Below are positions 27,439 through 36,791 of a stretch of 64,000 nucleotides of DNA, piece by piece. Positions within the stretch are counted from its first letter, which is position 1, and each line of letters opens with the position of its first letter. This DNA is from Thermodesulfovibrio thiophilus DSM 17215 (lineage in GTDB: Bacteria; Nitrospirota; Thermodesulfovibrionia; Thermodesulfovibrionales; Thermodesulfovibrionaceae). The stretch covers positions 1 to 64,000 of the forward strand of contig NZ_AUIU01000018.1 of the NCBI RefSeq assembly GCF_000423865.1, given 5' to 3'. Both the position numbers and the translations under genes were made by a program. Below the pieces are notes generated by a model. It was not told where the DNA came from. It was given only the letters and a program-made list of their open reading frames with translations, and did no database searches.

Positions 27439-28690
27439 TAGCACAAAATTCTCCACACATACTACATACCTGCTCATCCTTAACAGGAGGCCTTTCCTCA
27501 CGCATTGCCTTTACTTTGTCAGGATTAAAACATAATGAGATCTGTCCCTGCCAGTCAAAGTTTCTTCTACAATCAGCCATTTTTTTGTCTCTTTCCCATG
27601 CTTTTGGATTTCCCTTGGCAAGATCCGCAGCATGTGCAGCTATCTTTGAAGCAATCACTCCCTCTTTCACATCTTCTTTATCAGGAAGTCTTATGTGTTC
27701 AGAAGGTGTGACATAGCAGAGAAAATCTGCACCATAATAACCAGCAATCGCGCCTCCAATTGCCGCTGCAATATGGTCATATCCCATGGCACAATCTGTA
27801 ACAAGAGGACCAAGAACATAAAATGGAGACTCTTTGCAGATATGTTTCTGAAGTTTGATATTTGTCTCAACATGATTGAGTGGAAGATGCCCAGGTCCTT
27901 CAATAATACATTGAACACCTTCTGATACTGCAATATCTTTCAGTTTTCCTATTGTTATGAGTTCAAGGATTTGATATTTGTCTGTAGCATCAGCCAGACA
28001 TCCAGGTCTCATTCCATCGCCAAGACTAAGAGTCAAATCATATTTTTTTGCAATATCAATGAGTCTATCAAAATATTCATATAATGGATTTTCTCTTTCA
28101 TTCCGACAAATCCAGTCGGCAAGTATTGAACCACCTCTGCTTACAATTGGTAAAACTCTATGTCCCTTTTTAAGCATTTCAACTATTTTCATTGTTACGC
28201 CACAGTGAACAGTTATGAAATCAACACCATCCATTGCATGCTGTTCAATTACCTCAAATATATCATCAACTGTCATTTTAACAATGCTCCCATATTTTTC
28301 AATTGCTCTGACAGCAACTTCATAAATTGGAACAGTGCCCAGACTTACAGGAGAATGTTCAATAATCGATTTCCTCATCTCTTTTAGAGGCCCTCCTGTT
28401 GACAGGTCCATAACAGCATCAGCTCCGTATTTAACTGAAATCTGAAGTTTTTCAAGCTCCTCTTTAATATCAGTTTTATCTTTTGATGTGCCTATGTTTG
28501 CATTTATTTTTGTTCTTAATCCTTTTCCTATCCCAAGAGGCTTTATATTTCTTTCTTTATTCCTTGTTATTACAGCCTTTCCTGAAACAATAAGCTCTGC
28601 CAGAGCATCTGGTGAAATATCCTCTTCCATTGCCACCTGTTTCATCTCTTCAGTTATAATGCCTTTTTTGGCTAATTGTATTCTTGTCAT
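27410..28690 (-). CDS. thiC: Phosphomethylpyrimidine synthase
   Basis: Converts aminoimidazole ribotide to HMP phosphate, the pyrimidine half of thiamine, by radical SAM chemistry. The 426-aa protein has the C-terminal cluster motif CSMCGEFCAIK (CxxCxxxxC) and zinc/substrate region GVTMKIVEMLK, LSLGDGMRPGCLADATD, VIEGPGHLPLNHVE and GPLVTDCAMGYDHI. It is the short bacterial/archaeal form without the long N-terminal extension. It is the last gene of the thiS-thiG-thiE-thiC operon under the TPP riboswitch at 30352-30441. Confidence 0.97.
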   Translation of the reverse strand: MTRIQLAKKGIITEEMKQVAMEEDISPDALAELIVSGKAVITRNKERNIKPLGIGKGLRTKINANIGTSKDKTDIKEELEKLQISVKYGADAVMDLSTGGPLKEMRKSIIEHSPVSLGTVPIYEVAVRAIEKYGSIVKMTVDDIFEVIEQHAMDGVDFITVHCGVTMKIVEMLKKGHRVLPIVSRGGSILADWICRNERENPLYEYFDRLIDIAKKYDLTLSLGDGMRPGCLADATDKYQILELITIGKLKDIAVSEGVQCIIEGPGHLPLNHVETNIKLQKHICKESPFYVLGPLVTDCAMGYDHIAAAIGGAIAGYYGADFLCYVTPSEHIRLPDKEDVKEGVIASKIAAHAADLAKGNPKAWERDKKMADCRRNFDWQGQISLCFNPDKVKAMREERPPVKDEQVCSMCGEFCAIKISRQAVE

Positions 28691-28692
28691 GG

Positions 28693-29307
28693 TTATTCTC
28701 CTAAAATTTTTAAATATTGTTTAACAGCTTCTTCGATATTTGATTGAGCAAGAATGCCGCTTATCAATGCAACTCCATCACAGTGTGAAAAAACAGTTTT
28801 CATATTATCATGTTTGATTCCTCCAACTGCGAAAACAGGGCATCTGACTTTTGATTTAACTTTTTTTAAGATTTCAACTCCGAGAGGTTCACCATATTGA
28901 GACTTTGAAGGAGTGTAAAAAACCGGACCAAAAGTTATAAAATCAGCCCATTCCGAGGATTCGATAGCTTCTTTAAGTGAGTGAGTTGAAACGCCTATTA
29001 AAAATTTATCTTTCCAAACTTTTTTTACAATATCCGGAGGTAATCCATTCTGTGGGAGATGCACTCCATCTGCCTCAACTGCCATAGCAACATCAACCCT
29101 GTCATTTATAAAAAATAAAGCATCATTTCGCCTCGTAATCTCCCTTAATTTTTTGGCAAGAAAATAAAACTCTCTGGTGGTCATGTCTTTTTCTCTCAAT
29201 TGGAAAGCTTTTATGCCTGTTTTTAAAGCAGTGTCAACAGCATTAAGAAAGGACTCTTCTGATGAAAAAAGCTTTCTGTCACTTATAAGATAGAATTTAA
29301 AGTTCAT
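28693..29307 (-). CDS. thiE: Thiamine phosphate synthase
   Basis: Joins HMP-diphosphate and thiazole phosphate to give thiamine phosphate. The 204-aa TIM-barrel protein shows [33 protein letters not shown] (with the catalytic Asp and metal site), [19 protein letters not shown] and PVFAVGGI. It starts 4 nt inside the end of thiG and ends 2 bp before thiC, so it is co-translated within the thiamine operon. Confidence 0.96.
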   Translation of the reverse strand: MNFKFYLISDRKLFSSEESFLNAVDTALKTGIKAFQLREKDMTTREFYFLAKKLREITRRNDALFFINDRVDVAMAVEADGVHLPQNGLPPDIVKKVWKDKFLIGVSTHSLKEAIESSEWADFITFGPVFYTPSKSQYGEPLGVEILKKVKSKVRCPVFAVGGIKHDNMKTVFSHCDGVALISGILAQSNIEEAVKQYLKILGE

Positions 29308-30077
29308 GTGAGCATTCCTTCAAGTGGTGAACTGGCAGAAGCATATAGTTTTTTAGGAATCCTTCCGGATTTATAAGCAAGTCTGCCTGCAATCCAGGCA
29401 TGTTTTAGAGCTTCTGCCATCATTACTGGATTTTTAGCTCCAGCAATTGCAGTATTTACTAACACCGCATCACAACCAAGCTCCATTGCTATTGCAACAT
29501 CCGAGGCAGTTCCAACTCCTGCATCAACTATTACAGGCAAATTAACTGTTTCAAGAATTATTTTAATATTATATGGGTTTCTTATACCCAGTCCTGAGCC
29601 TATTGGAGCACCCAGTGGCATAACTGCTGCTGCTCCAGCATCTGCAAGGCGTTTTGCAGTTATCGGGTCATCGTTTGTGTAGGGGAATACTATAAATCCT
29701 TCTTTGGCAAGAATTTCTGTTGCCTTAAGCAGTCCGCATACATCCGGAAATAGTGTTTTGTCGTCTCCTATAACTTCAAGTTTTACCATATCTGAAACTC
29801 CTGCTTCTCGAGCCAATCTGGCATATCTTAAAGCTTCTTCTACAGTGTAACATCCTGCTGTATTTGGAAGAATTTTATATTTCCTTGGATCAATGTAGTC
29901 AAGCAAATTTTCCTTTGAACGATCAATAATATTTACTCTTCTAACTGCAACTGTTACAACATCGGCTCCAGATGCTTCAATAGCAAGAGTAGTTTCCTCA
30001 AAACTTTTATATTTGCCAGTGCCAACCCAGAGCCTTGAGTTAAACTCAATGCCTCTGATTATGAGTTTATCATCCAT
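29304..30077 (-). CDS. thiG: Thiazole synthase
   Basis: Forms the thiazole ring from deoxyxylulose phosphate, dehydroglycine and ThiS thiocarboxylate. The 257-aa protein has [13 protein letters not shown] with the active Lys region, [27 protein letters not shown] (Schiff-base Lys), [13 protein letters not shown] and [20 protein letters not shown]. It lies 1 bp after thiS and overlaps thiE by 4 nt. The glycine oxidase or ThiH needed for the imine donor is not in the window. Confidence 0.97.
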   Translation of the reverse strand: MDDKLIIRGIEFNSRLWVGTGKYKSFEETTLAIEASGADVVTVAVRRVNIIDRSKENLLDYIDPRKYKILPNTAGCYTVEEALRYARLAREAGVSDMVKLEVIGDDKTLFPDVCGLLKATEILAKEGFIVFPYTNDDPITAKRLADAGAAAVMPLGAPIGSGLGIRNPYNIKIILETVNLPVIVDAGVGTASDVAIAMELGCDAVLVNTAIAGAKNPVMMAEALKHAWIAGRLAYKSGRIPKKLYASASSPLEGMLT

Positions 30078-30078
30078 T

Positions 30079-30282
30079 TTATCCTCCTCCTCCTACAAAG
30101 TTAACGATTTCTATTGAATCGCCATCTTTTATTGTAAATTCATTGAAACGTTCTTTTTTAACAATTTCCAAATTAACCTCAACAACGACCCTATCTGGAT
30201 CTATCTGAAGTTCAGAAAGAAGTTCAGCAATTGTACTTGCAGAAACATTCATAAGCACACCATTAACTTTAACATTTATCAT
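30079..30282 (-). CDS. thiS: Thiamine biosynthesis sulfur carrier ThiS
   Basis: 67-aa ubiquitin-fold carrier ending in the GGGG tail (NFVGGGG) whose terminal Gly is adenylated and thiocarboxylated. Short beta-grasp features [12 protein letters not shown] and [16 protein letters not shown] fit the family. It is the first gene after the TPP riboswitch and its terminator stem, and sits 1 bp before thiG. Confidence 0.95.
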   Translation of the reverse strand: MINVKVNGVLMNVSASTIAELLSELQIDPDRVVVEVNLEIVKKERFNEFTIKDGDSIEIVNFVGGGG

Positions 30283-30295
30283 ATCAATCCCCTTA

Positions 30296-30329
30296 AAATA
30301 AAAAACCTCTATCCCATCTGGAATAGAGG
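30296..30329 (-). terminator. TPP-controlled terminator stem
   Basis: Minus strand CCTCTATTCC-AGAT-GGGATAGAGG (10-bp stem with one G-U) followed by TTTTTTATTTT, between the aptamer and thiS. A GGGAATAGG at the aptamer's 3' edge could pair with the stem's first arm as antiterminator. Confidence 0.85.
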
Positions 30330-30351
30330 CTGGTTTCTATCTGTCTGTTCC

Positions 30352-30441
30352 TATTCCCTACGCCGGTATTATCCGGGTCAGGTTCAAGGGGTCTTCCCTT
30401 AATGGAAACTCTCAGGTCTTACCGACCTCCCCCACGGACTA
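30352..30441 (-). promoter_or_regulatory. TPP riboswitch (THI element)
   Basis: On the minus strand the conserved THI-box blocks appear in order: a GGGG...GGT stem, CTGAGA (in ACCTGAGAGT), then CCCTTGAACCTGACCCGGAT and AATACCGGCG. TPP binding would favour the downstream terminator at 30296-30329 and shut off thiSGEC. Confidence 0.97.
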
Positions 30442-30562
30442 CTTGATTTTATAACTTTATCAATAAACCTGTCAACTAAGTCTAAATTCCGTCCTTTGAC
30501 TTATAAAAAAGGAATAAATTAAAATAATTTTTAAATAATTTCATTTAGCAGGAGGATTAGTT

Positions 30563-30724
30563 ATGAAAAAGTACAAATGTAGTGTATGTGGCTATGTTTA
30601 TGATCCGGCACAGGGAGATCCTGATAATGGGATAGCGCCTGGAACAGCTTTTGAAAATTTGCCTGATACATGGAGTTGTCCCGTCTGTGGTGCAACAAAA
30701 GATATGTTTGAACCAGAGGAGTAA
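30563..30724 (+). CDS. Rubredoxin
   Basis: 53-aa Fe(Cys)4 electron carrier. The two knuckles are CSVCGY and CPVCGA, giving Cys6, Cys9, Cys39 and Cys42, with the aromatic core [18 protein letters not shown] and WSCPVC typical of rubredoxins. AGGAGG lies upstream of the ATG. It is followed after 15 bp by a ferritin-like gene. The pair fits an oxidative stress defence unit in anaerobes in which rubredoxin passes electrons to a diiron peroxidase, though the partner here lacks its own rubredoxin domain. Confidence 0.97.
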   Translation: MKKYKCSVCGYVYDPAQGDPDNGIAPGTAFENLPDTWSCPVCGATKDMFEPEE

Positions 30725-30739
30725 TATAGGAGGTTAGTG

Positions 30740-31228
30740 ATGAAATCAGTAGAACTTGCTTTAAAGATGGAGACAGATGCAGTAAAATTTTATACTGAGG
30801 CTGCAGAAAAAGTTTCTCATCCAGTTGGAAAGAAGATGTTTCTCTCTATTGCTGAAGATGAAAAGAATCATATAAAAATGATTGAAGAAGTGCTGAAAGG
30901 GCTTGAATTAACATACATAGAAGCTAATCCCGTGAAAACAATGAAAACAATTTTTGAAGAAATGAAAGACAACTTAATGGAAAGAATTCAGGCTCAAACA
31001 GATGATCTTGAAGCCTTCAAAATAGCCATGGAAATGGAAAAAGAAGGAGTTGAGTTTTATAAAAAAGTCTTTAATGAAGTTAATACTGAAAAAGAGAAAA
31101 AACTTTTTGAAAGATTAATATACGAAGAGGAACAACATTATAAAATTTTCTCTGAAACTTATAACTTTATGAAAGATACCGGAAACTGGTTTATGTGGAA
31201 GGAGTTTTCAATTGTTGAGGGCGGATAA
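30740..31228 (+). CDS. Ferritin-like diiron protein (rubrerythrin-type four-helix domain)
   Basis: 162-aa helical protein with two repeats of diiron ligands: KMETDAVKFYTEAAEK with DEKNHIKMIEEV, and MEMEKEGVEFYKKVF with YEEEQHYKIFSETY (ExxY and ExxH patterns). This is the rubrerythrin four-helix domain without a C-terminal rubredoxin module. The separate rubredoxin gene just upstream probably supplies it in trans. The protein likely reduces peroxide or sequesters iron. ATG 30740 is chosen from AGGAGG 6 nt upstream; a GTG one codon earlier is too close. Confidence 0.9.
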   Translation: MKSVELALKMETDAVKFYTEAAEKVSHPVGKKMFLSIAEDEKNHIKMIEEVLKGLELTYIEANPVKTMKTIFEEMKDNLMERIQAQTDDLEAFKIAMEMEKEGVEFYKKVFNEVNTEKEKKLFERLIYEEEQHYKIFSETYNFMKDTGNWFMWKEFSIVEGG

Positions 31229-31260
31229 ATAAAAAGGAGGGTTTCCCCTCCTTTTTATTT
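31227..31260. terminator. Bidirectional terminator shared with dapB
   Basis: AAATAAAAAGGAGGG-TTTC-CCCTCCTTTTTATTT is a 15-bp perfect stem with U-tracts in both directions. It ends the rubredoxin/ferritin operon and, on the other strand, contains the dapB stop codon. Confidence 0.9.
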
Positions 31261-32058
31261 AATACCTAATACATCTGCCATATCATAAAGTCCAGCAGAT
31301 TTGTTAGTAAGCCAGATTACAGCTCTTAAAGCACCTCTTGCAAAGGTATCCCTGCTTGATGCTTTATGAGTAATTTCTATCCTCTCTCCAAGTCCTCCAA
31401 ATAGAACGGTATGTTCACCAACAATATCTCCTGCTCTGACTGTCTGAATACCAATCTCATGTTTTGTTCTTTCACCAATCATGCCTTTTCTCGCATATAC
31501 TGCAACATCATCAAGGTTTCTATTCAGAGCTTCAGCAATAATTTTTGCCATTTTGATTGCTGTTCCACTTGGTGCATCCTTTTTCATCCTGTGATGAGCC
31601 TCTACAATTTCAATATCATAATCATCGCCAAGTACTTTTGCTACATCTTTTAAAATTTTGAATAAAAGATTCACACCAATACTCATATTGGGAGATAACA
31701 CAACTGGAATATCTCTTGCACATTCCTGAATAAGAGCAATCTGCTGGTTATTCAATCCTGTAGTGCCAATAACCATTGATTTTTTAAATTTTTTTGCTAC
31801 CTGGACATATTCTACTGTTGCTTCGGGATTTGTGAAATTAACAAATATGTCAGTTTCATCAACAACTTTATTAATGTCATCAACAATGGTAACACCTATT
31901 TGCCCAATGCCTGCCATTACTCCTGCATCAACTCCTACATTTGGATTTGTTTTTGACTCAACTGCTCCAACCAGTCTTATATCAGAATAATCTTTTGAAA
32001 GAGCAATAATTCTACTGCCCATTCTTCCTGCTGCACCGCATACTGTCAGCTTTATCAT
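31255..32058 (-). CDS. dapB: 4-hydroxy-tetrahydrodipicolinate reductase
   Basis: NAD(P)H-dependent step of lysine and diaminopimelate synthesis. The 267-aa protein has the dinucleotide loop VCGAAGRMGSRI, FTNPEATVEYV, GTTGLNNQQ, the catalytic region EAHHRMKKDAPSGTA (His-His and the DxPSGT phosphate loop) and HKASSRDTFARGALRA. AGGAGG precedes the ATG, which lies 47 nt inside the upstream yacG frame. The stop codon is embedded in the terminator stem. Confidence 0.97.
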   Translation of the reverse strand: MIKLTVCGAAGRMGSRIIALSKDYSDIRLVGAVESKTNPNVGVDAGVMAGIGQIGVTIVDDINKVVDETDIFVNFTNPEATVEYVQVAKKFKKSMVIGTTGLNNQQIALIQECARDIPVVLSPNMSIGVNLLFKILKDVAKVLGDDYDIEIVEAHHRMKKDAPSGTAIKMAKIIAEALNRNLDDVAVYARKGMIGERTKHEIGIQTVRAGDIVGEHTVLFGGLGERIEITHKASSRDTFARGALRAVIWLTNKSAGLYDMADVLGIK

Positions 32059-32230
32059 CGTCTTCCTCCTGCGTATTTATATTTTCATCTACTTCTTCAG
32101 TTTTGATTGAATAGTATTCATGAAACCAGTTCCAAAGGTCAATTATTTTGCAATTTTTAGAGCAAAAAGGTCTCCATGGATTAGCTTTTATATCAACTGC
32201 TTTATTACAAACAGGGCATTTAGCTTTCAT
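32012..32230 (-). CDS. yacG: YacG-type zinc-binding protein (DNA gyrase inhibitor family)
   Basis: 72-aa protein with the YacG zinc ribbon CPVCNKAV...WRPFCSKNCKIIDLWNWF: two Cys pairs of the CxxC and CxxxC type, then the conserved aromatic/acidic tail. Relatives bind gyrase GyrB and inhibit it. The C-terminal end is acidic and then runs 47 nt into dapB in another frame, an unusually long overlap that may make the last 15 residues a lineage-specific extension. Confidence 0.9.
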   Translation of the reverse strand: MKAKCPVCNKAVDIKANPWRPFCSKNCKIIDLWNWFHEYYSIKTEEVDENINTQEEDDDKADSMRCSRKNGQ

Positions 32231-32289
32231 GATTAAATTTTAATGCTTCATATCCTTAAGATGCAACTTATATATGATACACTATATAA

Positions 32290-34044
32290 ATGGAGCTTAC
32301 AGAAAGAGCTAAAATAGTTCTTAAAATAAGATATTTACGTAAAGATGAACAGGGCAACATAATTGAAACTCCAGCAGAACTTTTTTATAGAGTTGCAAGT
32401 TATGTTGCAAAAGCTGAAGAGTTTTATAAACAAAATCCATCAGAATGGACTGAGAAATATTATAATCTCATCAGTTCCTTGAGATTTTTACCTAACTCTC
32501 CCGCATTAATGAATGCTGGAAAGCAAAAAGCTCAACTTGCAGCATGTTTTGTTTTGCCTGTTAAAGACTCAATCGAGCAAATATTTAAAACTCTTAAAGA
32601 TGCTGCATTAATACTTCAGAGTGGTGGTGGAACAGGCTTTAACTTTTCTCATCTGAGACCCAAAGGAGATATTGTTCGTTCTACAGGTGGCGTAGCAAGT
32701 GGTCCTGTTTCATTTATGAAAATATTTGATAAAGCTTCTGATGTTATTAAACAGGGAGGAGCAAGGCGTGGGGCTAATATGGGAATTCTCAGAGTTGACC
32801 ATCCTGACATCATGGAATTCATAAGATTAAAGAAATTTGAAAGTCTTAACAACTTCAATATTTCAGTTGCTATTACAGATACTTTTATGGAAGCTCTTCT
32901 GAAAGATGACTATTATCCATTAATAAATCCCAGAAACAGAGAAATTGTAAAAAAAGTTAAAGCAAAGGACGTTTTTAATGAACTTGTGGAGTCCGCATGG
33001 GAGACAGGAGATCCAGGTGTAATTTTTCTTGATACCATTAACAGATACAATCCAACTCCTCACATTGGTGAGATTGAAAGCACAAATCCATGCGGAGAAC
33101 AGCCACTTCTTCCTTACGAAGCCTGCATTCTTGGATCCATTAATCTGTCAAACTATATAAAAAAAGAAACATTTGATTTTCAACTACTTGAGCACGATGT
33201 GAAGCTTGCCACACGCTTTCTTGATGACGCCATAGATGTTACTCATTATCCTGTGCCTGAGGTTGAAAAAATGCATAAAGGCAACAGAAAAATCGGACTT
33301 GGTATAATGGGTTGGGCAGACTGCCTTGTTAGACTTGGAATTCCTTATAATCATAAAAAAGCTTTTGAAATGGCTGAAAAACTGATGAAATTTATCCATG
33401 ACAAATCTCACGAAGCATCTAAAGAACTCGCTGAAAAACGTGGAGTTTTCCCAAATTTTAAAGGTTCTATATGGGACAAAATCGGAACTCCATTAAGGAA
33501 TGCAACCACAACAACAATCGCTCCAACAGGAACAATTTCAATTATTGCAGACTGCTCAAGTGGAATAGAACCATATTTTTTACTTGCCTACAAGCATAGA
33601 ATTCTTGATACAGAGTTTGAAATAATAAATCAATATCTTATTGACATAGCAAAAAAAGAAGGATTCTATAGTGAAAATTTCATAAATGCAATCAGACAGA
33701 AAGGAGTTTTAAGAGGGATTCCCTTCATCCCTCTTAAAATTAAAAAAATTTTTAAAACAGCCCTTGAGATTACTCCAGAACAGCACATTGAAATGCAGTC
33801 AGCATTTCAGAAATATACTGACAATGCAGTATCAAAAACAATAAATTTACCGCAGAGGACAAAAAAAGAGGAAGTTGCAAAAATATTTATCCTCGCTTAT
33901 AAAAAAGGGCTCAAAGGAGTAACTATTTTCAGATATGGTTCAAAAAGTGGAACACTTCTTAAGGTAAGTGATGCTCATCTGACAGAATGCTGCGAAGTCA
34001 GAGGAAGAAGACCAAAGATAACCAGGTTTCATGATGTTGTATGA
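32290..34044 (+). CDS. nrdJ: Adenosylcobalamin-dependent ribonucleotide reductase (class II)
   Basis: Reduces ribonucleotides using a thiyl radical from B12. The 584-aa protein contains SGGGTGFNFSHLRPKGD, STGGVASGPVSFM, GGARRGANMG, the active-site finger NPCGEQPLLPYEAC, IGLGIMGWADCL and APTGTISIIADCSSGIEP. The C-terminal CC pair (TECCEV) is the shuttle dithiol. It lacks an ATP-cone and the long C-terminal zinc domain, so it is a short class II form. Its stop overlaps the ABC transporter ATPase by 4 nt. Upstream -10-like TATGAT/TACACT lies only 6-11 nt before ATG. Confidence 0.93.
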   Translation: MELTERAKIVLKIRYLRKDEQGNIIETPAELFYRVASYVAKAEEFYKQNPSEWTEKYYNLISSLRFLPNSPALMNAGKQKAQLAACFVLPVKDSIEQIFKTLKDAALILQSGGGTGFNFSHLRPKGDIVRSTGGVASGPVSFMKIFDKASDVIKQGGARRGANMGILRVDHPDIMEFIRLKKFESLNNFNISVAITDTFMEALLKDDYYPLINPRNREIVKKVKAKDVFNELVESAWETGDPGVIFLDTINRYNPTPHIGEIESTNPCGEQPLLPYEACILGSINLSNYIKKETFDFQLLEHDVKLATRFLDDAIDVTHYPVPEVEKMHKGNRKIGLGIMGWADCLVRLGIPYNHKKAFEMAEKLMKFIHDKSHEASKELAEKRGVFPNFKGSIWDKIGTPLRNATTTTIAPTGTISIIADCSSGIEPYFLLAYKHRILDTEFEIINQYLIDIAKKEGFYSENFINAIRQKGVLRGIPFIPLKIKKIFKTALEITPEQHIEMQSAFQKYTDNAVSKTINLPQRTKKEEVAKIFILAYKKGLKGVTIFRYGSKSGTLLKVSDAHLTECCEVRGRRPKITRFHDVV

Positions 34045-34883
34045 TAAAACTTGAAAATATTTCAAAAAGCTATGGAAAGCTGAAAGCAGTTCAGGAACTG
34101 AACCTGGAAATTAAAAAAGGTGAGATATTCGGGCTTCTTGGACCAAATGGAGCAGGGAAAACAACAACTGTAAAGATTCTTACCACTCTTACAAGGCCTG
34201 ATTCAGGTAAATGTTTTATTGATGGAATAGATGTTATTAATACTCCTCAGGAGATAAAGAGCATTATAGGAGTGGTGCCGCAGGAAAACAATCTTGAGCG
34301 TGAACTTACTGTGTATGAAAATCTTTTAATCTATGGAATGCTTCACAGGGTTAAAGATTTAAAACTAAAAATCAATGAAAGAATTGAATCTATGAAAATT
34401 GCTGATAAAAAACAATCCATTGTTTCAACTCTTTCAGGAGGACTACAGAGAAGAACACTTGTTGCAAGAGCGTTACTGCCAGAACCAAAAGTTTTATTTC
34501 TTGATGAGCCATCAATTGGTCTTGACCCTCAAATTAGAAGAGAGCTTTGGCAAATAATTAGAAAGATAAAATTTGAGGGCAAAACGGTATTTTTAACAAC
34601 CCATTACATTGAAGAAGCAGAAGCACTATGTGACAGAGTTGGCATCCTATCGCATGGTAAACTTATAGCACTTGGCAGTCCATCAGAATTAAAAAGAAAT
34701 GTCGGAGAGTATGTAGTTGAATTTTTTAATATAAATGGTGAAATAGTAAGTGAAGTCTGCTACAGCAAAGAACAGGCTTATGAAATAGCCAGACAAAAAA
34801 GTGATGGAGTAACAATAAGAAAGTCTAATCTCGAAGATGTTTTTGTAAAATTAACCGGAGAAAGAATTAAAAAAAACCCATGA
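34041..34883 (+). CDS. ABC-2 type exporter, ATP-binding protein
   Basis: 280-aa ATPase with Walker A GPNGAGKTTTVK, signature LSGGLQRRTLVAR, Walker B VLFLDEPSIGLDP and H-loop LTTHYIEEAE. The C-terminal DrrA-like extension (about 50 residues) is typical of ABC-2 exporters for drugs, polysaccharides or lipids. It overlaps nrdJ (ATGA) and the permease gene (4 nt). The substrate is unknown. Confidence 0.93.
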   Translation: MIKLENISKSYGKLKAVQELNLEIKKGEIFGLLGPNGAGKTTTVKILTTLTRPDSGKCFIDGIDVINTPQEIKSIIGVVPQENNLERELTVYENLLIYGMLHRVKDLKLKINERIESMKIADKKQSIVSTLSGGLQRRTLVARALLPEPKVLFLDEPSIGLDPQIRRELWQIIRKIKFEGKTVFLTTHYIEEAEALCDRVGILSHGKLIALGSPSELKRNVGEYVVEFFNINGEIVSEVCYSKEQAYEIARQKSDGVTIRKSNLEDVFVKLTGERIKKNP

Positions 34884-35623
34884 ACGGATGGTATCCTGTT
34901 TTTCTCAAAGAGATGCTCCAGTTTAAAAGAAAGCTTTTAAGACTCGGTTATATTTTTTCTGCTATGATGGCTCCTATAATCTATTTTGTAACTTTTGGGC
35001 TTGGACTTGGAAGAACAGTGAGATTAACTGAAGGAACGGATTATTTAACTTTTCTGCTTCCAGGTCTTGTTGCAATGAGTTCAATGAACAACTCTTATTC
35101 ATGGGTTGCAAGTTCATTAAATTTAAGCAGAATTTATTTTAAAACATTTCAGGTACTGGTTCAATCACCAATAAATCCTTTTTCAATCATGATTGGAGAG
35201 GTTCTTGCAGGAATGGTGAAAGGACTTTTCGCATCACTACTTATCATTGCTATTGGATTGGTTGTTCCTTCAAACTTTTCAATAAATTTTATTTTTGTCA
35301 TCACTTTGCTTCTTAATTGTTTCATGTTTGCTTCTCTTGGTGTAATAACAGGCATGATAACAAAATCTCATGAAGATACTGCAACATACTCAAACTTTTT
35401 TATAATGCCAATGGCTTTCTTTAGCGGAACTTTTTTTTCAATCGATAGAATTCCCGCATTTTTTAAACCGATCATCTATATAATGCCTCTTACTTATACA
35501 AATATTTTAATAAGAAAACAACATATTGATTCAGAAACAATTCTGTTTTTCGGTATTGTTATTTTTTATTGTCTTGTGTTTTTCATTATCGGTTCAGCTC
35601 TGATGAAAAACTATAGTGAATAA
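34880..35623 (+). CDS. ABC-2 type exporter, permease
   Basis: 247-aa membrane protein with about six hydrophobic segments, preceded by the amphipathic start FLKEMLQFKRKLLRLGY. It includes the ABC2_membrane motif MPMAFFSGTFFSIDRIPAF and PLTYTNILIR near the end. It forms the channel for the ATPase encoded 4 nt upstream. Similar pairs are annotated as DrrB or NodJ-like. No accessory protein is encoded nearby. Confidence 0.92.
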   Translation: MNGWYPVFLKEMLQFKRKLLRLGYIFSAMMAPIIYFVTFGLGLGRTVRLTEGTDYLTFLLPGLVAMSSMNNSYSWVASSLNLSRIYFKTFQVLVQSPINPFSIMIGEVLAGMVKGLFASLLIIAIGLVVPSNFSINFIFVITLLLNCFMFASLGVITGMITKSHEDTATYSNFFIMPMAFFSGTFFSIDRIPAFFKPIIYIMPLTYTNILIRKQHIDSETILFFGIVIFYCLVFFIIGSALMKNYSE

Positions 35624-35672
35624 AAACTGTCACACATTTTTTGAAGTTAAAAACATATTTCAGGTGTTTAAA

Positions 35673-36791
35673 TCAGTACAGTTTGATTTTATTATAAAAG
35701 AATGGCTTCAGGGTTTTAAGTGCAAGAATTGAAAAAATAGGTTTTAAAATAGATGAAACTCTTGACTTACTTCCAAGACACACTTTGCAGTAAGGATGAA
35801 TAACTTTAAACTTTTTAAATCCTTCAACTATTTCTTTTAAATACTCTGATGAAAGAATTTCTTTGAGAGATTGTTCCTTTAGATTTCCAATTGTTGTATT
35901 ACCATTAAAATCAACACAACATAGAGTAACATCGCCATTATAAAGAATGCTGAAATGGTCTCTCATACCAAAACAGTATCCTGCTAATGCTTTGTATATT
36001 TTTCCATCATAAAATGCATTGCCCCAATCTTCAAACATATAGGTTTCAAAAAACACCTTCGGACAGACCTCAACAACATTCCATTTATAGGAAACCAATT
36101 TTTTAAGATTTTCCAATGCCTTTTGCTTTATAGATTCTTCAACATTGGAAATGCCATTTATATATTCCATCCATTCCTTGAAAGTTTCCCTTAATTGTTC
36201 AGTAGATGAGATGACATCTATTTTACCGATGCTTTTTTCCAGGTATTTGTGATGAAATCTTGTATTGAGAAAACGAAATTTAAATATTGTATCTTTGTAT
36301 TTTGAATGATAAGCTGAGAAGAACTTCAAAATGCCATTCCTATAGTCATCAAATGTTAAAGGACCGGCTTTTCTGAGCATGAATGATTTTTCATCAGGAG
36401 TTTGAAGAGATATATCAATCTGATATAGATTGTATTCTAAAAGTTGTTCTCCTATTCTGCCTCCAATTCTTCCTCCATTTGTTGTAAGACCTACTTTTAT
36501 ACCTGTTTTCTGGGCATGTGATAATATTTCAAAGAAATCAGGATGCATTGTAGGCTCGCCCATTACATGAAACGTAATTTTTTCGCAAATATTGTTTTCA
36601 TAAAGCTCTGAAATTATATTTTTAGCAAGCTCTTTATCCATATATCCATATTTTCTCTTCATAACAGACTTAGGACAGAAAACACAGTTGAAATCACATA
36701 TATTTGTTAATTCAATATGAACTCGTTGAAGAGGAATATCAATATGTCCAAGCCGTTGCTTTTTAATCACTGAGTTCTTGTTATTCCCCAT
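35673..36791 (-). CDS. Radical SAM protein with SPASM domain
   Basis: About 372-aa enzyme. The SAM cluster motif is CDFNCVFCPKSVMKRKYG and FHVMGEPTMHPDF is the GEP-type strand. A C-terminal SPASM-like region supplies further Cys: YCFGMRDHFSILYNGDVTLC, C, and HPYCKVC. Members include peptide-modifying and carbohydrate enzymes; none can be inferred from context. ATG 36791 is preferred because AAGGA precedes it; an ATG six codons upstream is also possible. The start lies inside the end of the sigma-54 regulator gene, so it is co-transcribed with it. Confidence 0.85.
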   Translation of the reverse strand: MGNNKNSVIKKQRLGHIDIPLQRVHIELTNICDFNCVFCPKSVMKRKYGYMDKELAKNIISELYENNICEKITFHVMGEPTMHPDFFEILSHAQKTGIKVGLTTNGGRIGGRIGEQLLEYNLYQIDISLQTPDEKSFMLRKAGPLTFDDYRNGILKFFSAYHSKYKDTIFKFRFLNTRFHHKYLEKSIGKIDVISSTEQLRETFKEWMEYINGISNVEESIKQKALENLKKLVSYKWNVVEVCPKVFFETYMFEDWGNAFYDGKIYKALAGYCFGMRDHFSILYNGDVTLCCVDFNGNTTIGNLKEQSLKEILSSEYLKEIVEGFKKFKVIHPYCKVCLGSKSRVSSILKPIFSILALKTLKPFFYNKIKLY

